Part shown: positions 7,686 through 14,497 of the stretch, piece after piece | Layout: every line of letters begins with the position of its first letter | Numbering within the stretch: the stretch's first letter is position 1 | Assembly (NCBI GenBank): GCA_030634235.1 | Contig: DAOWBD010000006.1 | Span: 1-17,022 of the forward strand | Length of the DNA: 17,022 bases | Reading direction: 5' to 3' | Source: Candidatus Omnitrophota bacterium | Lineage (GTDB): Bacteria > Omnitrophota > Gorgyraeia > Zapsychrales > Zapsychraceae | Position numbers and translations under genes: made by a program | Notes under the pieces: generated by a model | Database searches by the model: none | The model's input: only the letters and a program-made list of their open reading frames with translations | What the model was told of the DNA's origin: nothing

Positions 7686-8591
7686 ATGTTAGCGATATCA
7701 ACATCCTGGATGGATGAAAATGTGGACATGGAACACTGGTTACGCCGGGTCAAGCAACTCGGATTTGATGCGGTTGAACTGAGCTATAAGATCACGGATA
7801 AACGGCTGAAAGAGCTGGAGCCTCTTTTGAGGAGCTTAGAGCTTCAGGTTTCCAGCATTCATAATTTCTGTCCTGTTCCTGATGACGGGCCTTCGGATCG
7901 GCATTTGTCCAATTATTACAGACTCTCTTCGGTCGACGAGCATGAGCGCCAGCAGGCGGTGAAGTGGACTAATATTGCCGTTGATACTGCCGAGCATGTT
8001 GGGGCCGGTGTTGTTGTGATCCATGCCGGAACATTGGATTTTGAGGACGAGCGGTCCCCGGGGCTGTTCCACTTATATTCCAACGGGCAAAAAGACACGG
8101 ATGCCTTCCGTAAAGAAAGGGATCGCATCTTGCAATTGCGCGCGCAGAAAAAAAGACCGTATATTGCCGCTCTTGAGCAAAGCCTCAATGAGGTTGTGGT
8201 CTACAGTCAAAAAAGGAACATAAAGATCGGACTCGAGACGCGTTATTATCCGATTGAGATACCGAATTATGAAGAGATTGGTTATTTTCTGGATCTTTAT
8301 GATAAAGATAAAATGGGCTATTGGCATGATGTCGGCCATGCCGAGATGAATGATCGGTTGGGGATCAGGCCGCATATTGATTTTTTAGAAACTTATAAAG
8401 ATCGGTTGATTGGCGTGCATCTGCATGGGGTAAAGGGGAAGCGCGATCATTTGGCGCCGTTCGAAGGCGATATGGATCTCGATCAATACTTGCCTTATTT
8501 CGGGCCGGATATTTTAAAGGTTGTTGAGTCGAAGCCTTTTGCCGCGGCCGATTTCATTCAGGATGCCGTATACAGATTAAACAGTTTATGA
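7686..8591 (+). CDS. Sugar phosphate isomerase/epimerase family TIM barrel
   Basis: A 301-residue protein of the xylose-isomerase-like / AP endonuclease 2 superfamily (PF01261 fold). Candidate metal and catalytic residues sit at strand ends: Glu184 in IGLETRYY, His214, Asp215 and His218 in YWHDVGHAE, His245 and His247 in GVHLHG, and Glu281 in VVESKP, with earlier histidines His59 and His113. This pattern fits a divalent-metal isomerase/epimerase rather than an endonuclease IV, but the substrate is unknown. ATG 7686 is preceded by GGAAGGGAAGGATC. The stop TGA overlaps an ATG as ATGA (8588-8591), implying a once-coupled downstream gene that now looks frameshifted. It lies 30 bp after xseB and may share its transcript. 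Confidence 0.85.
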   Translation: MLAISTSWMDENVDMEHWLRRVKQLGFDAVELSYKITDKRLKELEPLLRSLELQVSSIHNFCPVPDDGPSDRHLSNYYRLSSVDEHERQQAVKWTNIAVDTAEHVGAGVVVIHAGTLDFEDERSPGLFHLYSNGQKDTDAFRKERDRILQLRAQKKRPYIAALEQSLNEVVVYSQKRNIKIGLETRYYPIEIPNYEEIGYFLDLYDKDKMGYWHDVGHAEMNDRLGIRPHIDFLETYKDRLIGVHLHGVKGKRDHLAPFEGDMDLDQYLPYFGPDILKVVESKPFAAADFIQDAVYRLNSL

Positions 8592-8838
8592 CCGAAAGGA
8601 TCAGGATCTGAAATTTTCCCGATTATCTGGTCTTTTAAAATCCCTTGATCCCGGATTAACTCGACAATTTCCTGCCTTTCAAGGCGGGGAGGTTCATTGT
8701 CACACGGTAACCGACTCGCATGTTTCGCAAGAGGCGCGCCCGTCAAGACCGCTTCGAATCTTTAGCTGGGTGGGGATCGTTTTCTTGAGCGGCTTTAGTA
8801 TTCTTTTTATCGTTTGGCGGTTTTTCCTGTCAAGTTAG
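8588..8838 (+). pseudogene. Possible frameshifted small tail-anchored membrane protein
   Basis: An ATG at 8588 overlaps the stop of the isomerase gene (ATGA), a typical coupled start, but its frame ends after seven codons (MTERIRI, TGA 8609-8611). The frame one base back is open from 8581 to TAG 8836-8838 and has no usable start of its own. Its product ends in a convincing transmembrane helix (about 8758-8817, SWVGIVFLSGFSILFIVW) plus a short RFFLSS tail, after about 50 polar residues. Rereading G8605 would join the two into an 83-residue tail-anchored protein. This could be a real broken gene, a sequencing or assembly base loss, or chance. An opposite-strand frame (8558-8746) competes for the same DNA and I cannot exclude it. 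Confidence 0.35.
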
Positions 8839-8857
8839 GAAAGAAAGAAATCTGTTC

Positions 8858-8885
8858 TTGTTATTCTTTTCCAGGTTGGTATAAT
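8858..8885 (+). promoter_or_regulatory. Sigma70-type promoter of tRNA-Arg
   Basis: A perfect -10 box TATAAT lies at 8880-8885 with TTGTTA at 8858-8863 as a -35 match, 16 bp spacer. Predicted transcription start is about 8891-8893, a few bases before the tRNA 5' end at 8898. This may also supply transcription for the glycine cleavage genes that begin 25 bp after the tRNA. Confidence 0.75.
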
Positions 8886-8897
8886 GCGTCTTAAATA

Positions 8898-8971
8898 GCG
8901 CCTGTAGCTCAGCTGGATAGAGCACTAGGCTTCGGACCTAGGTGTCGGGAGTTCGAATCTTCCCAGGCGCG
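8898..8971 (+). tRNA. tRNA-Arg (anticodon TCG)
   Basis: A full 74-base cloverleaf. The acceptor stem GCGCCTG / CAGGCGC (8898-8904 / 8964-8970) is perfect, with discriminator G8971. D stem GCTC/GAGC (8907-8910 / 8920-8923). Anticodon stem CTAGG/CCTAG (8925-8929 / 8937-8941) around the loop CTTCGGA, placing anticodon TCG at 8932-8934, which reads CGA arginine codons. T stem GGGAG/CTTCC with one G-T pair and the standard loop TTCGAAT (8952-8958). CCA is not encoded (next bases CTT), so it must be added by tRNA nucleotidyltransferase. Confidence 0.95.
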
Positions 8972-8979
8972 CTTTTTTT
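8964..8979 (+). terminator. T-tract after tRNA, weak candidate terminator
   Basis: Seven T residues (8973-8979) directly follow the GC-rich 3' strand of the acceptor stem. There is no separate hairpin; the folded tRNA could serve as the upstream structure. Whether it terminates or only attenuates cannot be told from sequence. gcvT starts 17 bp later with no promoter in between. Confidence 0.4.
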
Positions 8980-8996
8980 CAATAAGATAGTCCAGC

Positions 8997-10106
8997 ATGT
9001 TAACTCACGATCAGTTACAAAAAACCCCGCTTTATGACGAGCATCTTGCCCTGAAGGCCCGCATGGTTCCTTTCGGTGGATGGGAAATGCCGGTTCAATA
9101 CGACGGCATCATCAAAGAACATGACCATACCCGGCAGATAGTTTCCATATTTGACATCTCGCACATGGGCGAATTTATCGTCGATGGGGATTGTGTTGAA
9201 TGCGGACTCGACGCTATAGTGACCATGCCACTTGTCGATCTTCCCGTAGGATCATGCCGGTATGGCTGTATTCTCAACGAGCAAGGCGGGGTGATTGATG
9301 ACCTGATCGTCTTTCGTATTGAAGAACGCAAGTGGTTTCTCGTCGTTAATGGCGCGACAACTCAAAAAGATAAAGCGCATTTTCAAAAGCATTTAAAAGA
9401 GGGTGCTGTTTTTAAGGATGTTTCGTTTCAAACAGGAAAAATTGACATTCAGGGTCCGTTGTCTTTCAATGTTTTAAGTTCTTTTGTTGCAGATGTCGGA
9501 AAATTAGATTATTATACCTGTGATTATTTCGATCTTTTAGGTGAACGTGTTTTGATCAGCCGGACGGGATACACCGGTGAGCTAGGCTACGAGATTTATT
9601 TCCCTTGGGAAAAAACAAAAGATCTGTGGCAGGAATTGATCGGGCATGATTCTGTTCAACCTGCCGGGCTCGGAGCGCGTGATATCTTAAGGATCGAAAT
9701 GGGCTACAGCCTTTACGGTCATGAGCTGGAAGAAAACATTTCTCCGTTGGAGTCCGGGCTCAGCCGTTTCGTTTCTTTCGACAAAGATTTTATCGGCAAA
9801 GACGTTCTTTTAAAGCAAAAGAAAGAGGGCTTAACGAGGAGAATCGTCGGTATCAGTTCAGAGAATCGACGGGCGCCACGGCAGGGCCAAAGAATTTATT
9901 TAGGGTCCGGTGAGGAAATCGGCGTTGTGACCAGTGGGACATTTTCCCCGAGCTTGAACAAAGGTATCGGTTTTGGATTTGTCAAAACGCAACATGCAGA
10001 TTCGGGTTCGCCGGTTATTTTCGGCGACAACAAGAGCAAGAACGCAGCGGTTATTTCATCCCGAGCTTTTTATAAAGACGGTTCGCTGCGGAATAAAACT
10101 GTTTGA
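8997..10106 (+). CDS. gcvT: Aminomethyltransferase, glycine cleavage T-protein
   Basis: Transfers the methylene group from aminomethyl-lipoyl GcvH to THF, giving 5,10-methylene-THF and ammonia. At 369 residues it is full length. Family landmarks: KTPLYDEHLALKARMVPFGG at the N-terminus, VSIFDISHMGEF (residues 49-60), and GGVIDDL (97-103) containing the catalytic Asp101, at the same position as in the E. coli enzyme. SRTGYTGELGYEIY in the middle and a RRIVGI/APRQGQ/GVVTSGTFSPSL series in the C-terminal barrel are also typical. ATG 8997 has no strong Shine-Dalgarno site. It is first in the order T-H-PA-PB-ligase, directly after tRNA-Arg. Confidence 0.96.
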   Translation: MLTHDQLQKTPLYDEHLALKARMVPFGGWEMPVQYDGIIKEHDHTRQIVSIFDISHMGEFIVDGDCVECGLDAIVTMPLVDLPVGSCRYGCILNEQGGVIDDLIVFRIEERKWFLVVNGATTQKDKAHFQKHLKEGAVFKDVSFQTGKIDIQGPLSFNVLSSFVADVGKLDYYTCDYFDLLGERVLISRTGYTGELGYEIYFPWEKTKDLWQELIGHDSVQPAGLGARDILRIEMGYSLYGHELEENISPLESGLSRFVSFDKDFIGKDVLLKQKKEGLTRRIVGISSENRRAPRQGQRIYLGSGEEIGVVTSGTFSPSLNKGIGFGFVKTQHADSGSPVIFGDNKSKNAAVISSRAFYKDGSLRNKTV

Positions 10107-10159
10107 TTAATTTCTGATTTTAAGGTAAATATACGTCTATAAAGAGTAGGAGAAGAAAA

Positions 10160-10546
10160 ATGGAAACTGTAGAACATTTATTGTATACAAAAGAACACGA
10201 GTGGATCAATATTGAAGACGGTGAAGCGACGGTCGGTATTTCGGACTATGCCCAGGAGTCTTTAGGGGATATTACGTTTATCGAGCTGCCGAGTGTTGGC
10301 GATGAAGTTGAACAGTTCGGGGAATTTGTTTCGGTCGAATCTGTTAAAGCGGCAAGCGATGTTTTTTCTCCGATGTCCGGCGAGGTGATCGCGGTCAACG
10401 AAGACCTCAACGAGAACCCCGGAATGATCAATAAATCCCCGTATGAGAAAGGATGGATCGCAAGGATCAAGTTGAGTGATTCCGAAGAACAGTCTAATCT
10501 CATGACGGCCGACGAATACAGTAAGTTTTTAGTCAGTGTAGGATAG
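10160..10546 (+). CDS. gcvH: Glycine cleavage system H protein (lipoyl carrier)
   Basis: Small lipoyl carrier shuttling the aminomethyl group between the P, T and L proteins. 128 residues, standard length. The start LLYTKEHEWI, GISDYAQESLGDI (residues 26-38), and the lipoylation site in FVSVESVKAAS with Lys63 as acceptor are all canonical, as is SGEVIAVNEDLNENPGMIN (73-91). Shine-Dalgarno AGGAGAAG (10148-10155) precedes ATG 10160. The ligase-like gene at the end of this operon is the likely source of its lipoyl group. Confidence 0.97.
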   Translation: METVEHLLYTKEHEWINIEDGEATVGISDYAQESLGDITFIELPSVGDEVEQFGEFVSVESVKAASDVFSPMSGEVIAVNEDLNENPGMINKSPYEKGWIARIKLSDSEEQSNLMTADEYSKFLVSVG

Positions 10547-10669
10547 GCAAGCCCCGTTTCGCGCGCATGTTCCCTCCTGAAACAAAAGCGCCATAGACAT
10601 AAACTCGTGACACATCAATAAGCTGTGGTGCCGTTTTTGTAATGATGGAAAAAGTGAAGGATCCCTTTT

Positions 10670-12040
10670 TTGATTCCGTATATTTCCAATACAGAAAATG
10701 ATGTCCATGATATGTTAAAGGTTATTGGAGTTTCCTCCATTGATGACCTTTTTAACGATATCAAGCCCCGCCATGCTCCCCGGTCATTTAACCTGCCCGA
10801 GGGGAAATCCGAGTTTGAAGTTGTCGAACACGTCAAGCGGCTCGCGTCGAAGAATGCGACGGACCTTATTCTGTTTATCGGCGGCGGGTACTATGACCAT
10901 TATGTTCCGTCGGCTGTAACGTCGCTGGTTTCCCGGGGAGAGTTTTATACAGCGTATACGCCCTATCAGCCCGAATGCTCACAGGGGACATTGCAGGCCC
11001 TTTATGAATACCAAAGTGCGATTTGCGCCTTGACCGAAATGGAGGCGGCGAACGCGTCGCTCTATGACGGGGGGACCGCGCTTTATGAGGCGGTGATGAT
11101 GGCGGCCCGGATCACTAAGCGGGATAAGGTCATCATGGACGGAGGGGTGAGCCCGATCTACCGGAAGATCATCCGGACGTATACCAGTAATCTCAATTAT
11201 GAATTTCAGGAAACGCCGGTCGTTCACGGGCAAAGCAGCCGCGAAGAGATCGAGAAACTTTTAGATAAGGACACCGCGGCGGTCATATTGCAGAACCCGA
11301 ATTTCTTCGGGACCATTGATGACCATTCGGATATCGTCGAGAAGGCCCATGCGCTCGGGATTTTGGTGATCGAAAGTGTTTACCCTGTTGCGCTGGGGAT
11401 TCTCAAAACACCGGGGGCGATGGGCGCGGATATTGTTACGGGAGAAGGACAGAGCTTAGGGCTGCCGCTCAATTTTGGAGGGCCGTATCTCGGGTTTATG
11501 GCGACGAGAAAAAAATATATCCGGAAAATGCCGGGGCGTATCATCGGCCAAACGGTCGATGCGAACGGCAAGCGGTGTTTTGTCAATACCCTGCAGGCGC
11601 GCGAGCAGCATATCCGTCGTGAAAAAGCGACCTCGAACATTTGCACGAACGTGGCTTTATGCGCTTTGCAGTCTGTGATCTACATGTCTTTATTAGGGAA
11701 ACACGGGTTCAAGGCATTGGCCCAACTGAATCTGGACAAGGCAGAGTTTGCCCGTCAGGAAATTGAGAAGATTGAGGGGGTGGAGGTCAAAAGAAGCTCT
11801 CCGACTTTCAATGAGTTCACTGTGTGCTTGCCGATCGATGCTTCGGTGGTGGTCGAGGCGATGATCGATAAGGGCTTTGCCGCCGGGTTCCCGTTAGGAC
11901 GGTATTATAAAGGCATGGAGAACTACATGATCGTCGCTGTCACGGAAAAACGGACAAAGAAAGAGATCAGTGATTACGCACGTGCGTTAAGGGAAGTGTT
12001 AGCAGGGGCGTATTGCAATACGCCCGTACAGGATGTTTGA
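10670..12040 (+). CDS. gcvPA: Glycine dehydrogenase (decarboxylating) subunit 1, P-protein alpha
   Basis: N-terminal half of a split P-protein; it forms an alpha2beta2 enzyme with GcvPB that decarboxylates glycine. 456 residues, slightly above the common 440-450. Recognisable segments are IPYISNTENDVHDML at the start, YTPYQPECSQGTLQA (96-110), FGGPYLGFMA, and the REQHIRREKATSNICTN stretch. The start is TTG 10670: the frame is closed by TGA at 10655-10657, no ATG or GTG lies in front of the conserved N-terminus, and GAAGG (10656-10660) is spaced correctly for this TTG. A 123-bp gap separates it from gcvH. GcvPB follows with 2 bp between stop and start. Confidence 0.96.
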   Translation: MIPYISNTENDVHDMLKVIGVSSIDDLFNDIKPRHAPRSFNLPEGKSEFEVVEHVKRLASKNATDLILFIGGGYYDHYVPSAVTSLVSRGEFYTAYTPYQPECSQGTLQALYEYQSAICALTEMEAANASLYDGGTALYEAVMMAARITKRDKVIMDGGVSPIYRKIIRTYTSNLNYEFQETPVVHGQSSREEIEKLLDKDTAAVILQNPNFFGTIDDHSDIVEKAHALGILVIESVYPVALGILKTPGAMGADIVTGEGQSLGLPLNFGGPYLGFMATRKKYIRKMPGRIIGQTVDANGKRCFVNTLQAREQHIRREKATSNICTNVALCALQSVIYMSLLGKHGFKALAQLNLDKAEFARQEIEKIEGVEVKRSSPTFNEFTVCLPIDASVVVEAMIDKGFAAGFPLGRYYKGMENYMIVAVTEKRTKKEISDYARALREVLAGAYCNTPVQDV

Positions 12041-12042
12041 TA

Positions 12043-13497
12043 ATGAAATTAATATTTGAAAAAAGCGTTGAGGGACGGCAGGGATTTCGGAACCCAAGGT
12101 CTGATGTCGGCCTTGAGGGTGAGATTCCCTTAAAATACCGACGGGAGAAGGATTGTCCTTTGCCTGAGGTGTCCGAGCTGGATGTGGTGCGTCATTTCAC
12201 CTCGCTTTCACAAAGGAATTTCTCCGTCGATACCCACTTTTATCCGCTCGGTTCCTGCACGATGAAGTATAATCCCAAATTCACCGAGACCATCGCGGCG
12301 ATTGAAGGTTTTTCGAATTTGCATCCGCTGTTGCCGCAGCTCAATCACGGGGAGAAACTGGTCCAAGGCGCATTGGAAGTGCTCTACGATATGGAACGTC
12401 TGTTGTGTGAGATAACAGGAATGGACCGTTTTACAATGCAGCCGCTTGCTGGAGCTCATGGGGAATTGACCGGTGTGATGATGATGGCTGCTTATCATAA
12501 GGCTAAGGGGAATAAAAAGAAATATATCATTGTTCCTGACTCGGCGCACGGAACAAATCCTGCGACGGCCGCGATTGCCGGTTATGAGATCGTTTCGGTC
12601 AATTCGGATGAGAACGGCGTCATGGATTTAGAAGAGCTGAAAGAAAAGATTACCGATGAAACAGCCGGGCTGATGGTCACGAGCCCGAACACATTAGGCA
12701 TTTTCAATTCGGATGTCGACAAGATTGCTGAGATGGTCCATGCGGTCGACGGGATCATGTACTATGACGGGGCGAACCTCAACGCGATCTTAGGCCGCTG
12801 CCGTCCCGGCGACATCGGCTTTGATGTCATGCATATCAATTTACATAAAACATTTTCAACGCCTCACGGCGGAGGCGGACCGGGATCCGGGCCCGTTGGA
12901 GTTAACGAAAAACTAATTCCGTATTTGCCGATCTCGATGGTCGACCGCCGCGACGACGGGATGTACTATTTGAACTATGATTATCCCGGGTCCATCGGAT
13001 ACTTAGCTTCGTTCTACGGGAATTTCTCGATCATCCTGCGCGCCTATGCGTATATCATAATGGCCGGGGGTGAAGGGCTTAAAGAAGTGAGCAATCATGC
13101 CGTGTTAAACGCGAACTACATCAAGGAGCGTCTTAAAGAGCGTTTTCATTTGGCGTATGATCGTATTTGCATGCATGAATCTGTTTTTTCTGCTTCAAAG
13201 CAGACTGAGCGAGGTGTTCACGCGATCGATATCGCCAAATTCTTGATCGACCAGAATATACATCCTCCGACTGTATATTTTCCTCTTTCTGTCAAGGAGT
13301 CGATCATGATCGAGCCGACGGAAACTGAATCGAAGCAGACGATGGATCAATTTATCGACGCTATGTTTAAAGCTGATGAGCTCAGCCAACAGCAACCGGA
13401 ATCATTTCATGATCTCCCAAAGACGACTCCTGTCACCCGTCCTGATGAAGTCAAAGCCGCACGCGACATTAATACAAACTATTTCCAGAACACATAA
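12043..13497 (+). CDS. gcvPB: Glycine dehydrogenase (decarboxylating) subunit 2, P-protein beta
   Basis: C-terminal, PLP-binding half of the split P-protein. The frame extends upstream to a TTG at 12013, but that lies inside gcvPA; ATG 12043 gives the family-typical N-terminus MKLIFEKSVEGRQGF and 484 residues. Key sites: HFYPLGSCTMKYNP (65-78), DSAHGTNPATA (166-176), YDGANLNAILG (241-251), and the PLP Lys269 in INLHKTFSTPHGGGGPGSGP (265-284). ACAGGATG (12028-12035) inside gcvPA acts as Shine-Dalgarno; the 2-bp gap implies translational coupling and equimolar subunits. Confidence 0.97.
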   Translation: MKLIFEKSVEGRQGFRNPRSDVGLEGEIPLKYRREKDCPLPEVSELDVVRHFTSLSQRNFSVDTHFYPLGSCTMKYNPKFTETIAAIEGFSNLHPLLPQLNHGEKLVQGALEVLYDMERLLCEITGMDRFTMQPLAGAHGELTGVMMMAAYHKAKGNKKKYIIVPDSAHGTNPATAAIAGYEIVSVNSDENGVMDLEELKEKITDETAGLMVTSPNTLGIFNSDVDKIAEMVHAVDGIMYYDGANLNAILGRCRPGDIGFDVMHINLHKTFSTPHGGGGPGSGPVGVNEKLIPYLPISMVDRRDDGMYYLNYDYPGSIGYLASFYGNFSIILRAYAYIIMAGGEGLKEVSNHAVLNANYIKERLKERFHLAYDRICMHESVFSASKQTERGVHAIDIAKFLIDQNIHPPTVYFPLSVKESIMIEPTETESKQTMDQFIDAMFKADELSQQQPESFHDLPKTTPVTRPDEVKAARDINTNYFQNT

Positions 13498-13500
13498 AAC

Positions 13501-14292
13501 ATGCTTTTAAAAGATATTTCTTTTCAAACGCCTCAAGAGAATATTTTATATGATGAAGTGTTGCTGCATTTAGCCGAGAAGGGAAGGCAGGATCAAGTTT
13601 TACGTTTTTGGGAATCGCCTGAACTGTTTGTGTGTTTAGGAAGGATCTGTAAAGAGGACGAAGACCTTAAGAGGGGTGCGGTCGCCGATGACCATATTTC
13701 CGTTTTACGACGGTGTACCGGTGGAGGAACCGTGCTCCAGGGAAAGGGGTGCTTGAATTATTCCCTGATCCTGTCGAAAGAACGTGATCCTCAGATTGCT
13801 GATTTGCGCAAGAGTTATCAAGTTATTTTGAGCAAAGCGGTTGATGCCTTAAGGCGGCTTAAGGTTGAGGCTTCTTTTTATCCAATTTCGGATATTGCGC
13901 TGGCCGACGGTCAAAAAAAGATATCCGGCAACGCCCAGAAACGCTGCAAGAAATTCATCCTTCATCACGGGACAATCCTTTATGATTTTGATCTTGGAGC
14001 GATCGATCGGTATTTGAGAGTACCGAAAGATGTTCCCGAATACCGCCTGGGGCGTCCGCACTTAGATTTTGTTGCGAATGTATCCCTTTCTGCAGTGGAC
14101 ATTAAAAGCTCACTTAAAGATATTTTCGGGGTTGACCGCAAAAAAGATGCTCTGGACGGGGAAGAGAGAGCATGTCTGCAGTCGTTCCTCAATAGAGATA
14201 AAAATCCTTCTCTTGCAAGGGTTTGCGGAATTCGGAAATTTTCGCCCCAATCAGAAAATCCATTCGGGATATCCCGAACAAATCAGCTTTAG
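13501..14292 (+). CDS. lplA: Lipoate-protein ligase A-like protein (BPL/LplA/LipB fold)
   Basis: Predicted to attach a lipoyl or octanoyl group to GcvH. 263 residues, a single catalytic domain without the C-terminal accessory domain of E. coli LplA (about 337 residues). Signatures: RRCTGGGTV (70-78), GKGCLNYSLIL, KISGNAQKR with catalytic Lys140 (140-148), and HHGTILYDFDL (155-165). The segment before Lys140 reads ASFYPISDIAL; LipM-type octanoyltransferases carry a catalytic Cys about where this has Ser125, so ligase chemistry is favoured, though an accessory LplB or an activated substrate might be needed. The last 25 residues look unusual. It starts 3 bp after gcvPB. Exact activity (LplA or LipM/LipL) remains open. 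Confidence 0.82.
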   Translation: MLLKDISFQTPQENILYDEVLLHLAEKGRQDQVLRFWESPELFVCLGRICKEDEDLKRGAVADDHISVLRRCTGGGTVLQGKGCLNYSLILSKERDPQIADLRKSYQVILSKAVDALRRLKVEASFYPISDIALADGQKKISGNAQKRCKKFILHHGTILYDFDLGAIDRYLRVPKDVPEYRLGRPHLDFVANVSLSAVDIKSSLKDIFGVDRKKDALDGEERACLQSFLNRDKNPSLARVCGIRKFSPQSENPFGISRTNQL

Positions 14293-14318
14293 TAGAGGAA
14301 ATAGCAATGTGTTTTGGG

Positions 14319-14340
14319 CTGAAAAACAAGGATTTTTCAG
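14319..14340. terminator. Short A/T hairpin after the gcv operon, weak candidate terminator
   Basis: CTGAAAAA (14319-14326) and TTTTTCAG (14333-14340) form a perfect 8-bp inverted repeat around a 6-nt loop, 26 bp after the ligase stop. Stability is low (mostly A-T pairs) and no U-tract follows, so it is a poor intrinsic terminator. It is listed because it lies where one is expected. Confidence 0.3.
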
Positions 14341-14400
14341 ACATGAATGTTTATTAAGTTATGATTTCTCTAGTAGTTCCGCAAATTTCCCTGATTTGCC

Positions 14401-14427
14401 TTGACACCCCATTTAACTTTTGATAAT
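14401..14427 (+). promoter_or_regulatory. Sigma70-type promoter for the secretion operon
   Basis: A perfect -35 box TTGACA (14401-14406) and a -10 box GATAAT (14422-14427, five of six) with a 15-bp spacer, slightly short. It is the only strong promoter in the 205-bp gap before the ExeA-like gene. Predicted start is about 14433-14436, leaving a leader of roughly 62 nt. A palindrome covers the start point. Confidence 0.65.
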
Positions 14428-14432
14428 TTAAT

Positions 14433-14453
14433 TAATAGTAAGTGTTACTATTA
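14433..14453. promoter_or_regulatory. Perfect palindrome at the predicted transcription start, candidate operator
   Basis: TAATAGTAA (14433-14441) and TTACTATTA (14445-14453) are exact inverted repeats around GTG. The 21-bp dyad lies 5 bp downstream of the -10 box, so a bound dimer would block initiation. The size and symmetry suit a winged-helix or helix-turn-helix repressor. No regulator gene is adjacent, so the factor is unknown. A 9-bp hairpin at the RNA 5' end is an alternative reading. Confidence 0.5.
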
Positions 14454-14497
14454 GTTTTATATGGGTCTAACCATTCAACTTCTACTGGCAGATAAAA

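Noticed and set aside
8558..8746. Minus-strand 62-codon frame with TTG start, containing a plausible EIVELIRDQGI segment
   Set aside because: Its 3' end overlaps the well-supported isomerase gene, it would be the only minus-strand gene in the window, and no Shine-Dalgarno site is evident. The plus-strand membrane-protein frame explains the same DNA slightly better. Not fully excluded.
8972..8996. Glycine riboswitch upstream of gcvT
   Set aside because: Only 25 bp are available before the start codon, and the other gaps in the operon lack the paired-aptamer core.
14069..14404. Alternative plus frame of 111 codons across the end of the ligase gene
   Set aside because: Mostly inside the ligase gene, no recognisable domain and no Shine-Dalgarno site. 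I considered a frameshifted ligase C-terminus, but neither frame shows a conserved continuation.
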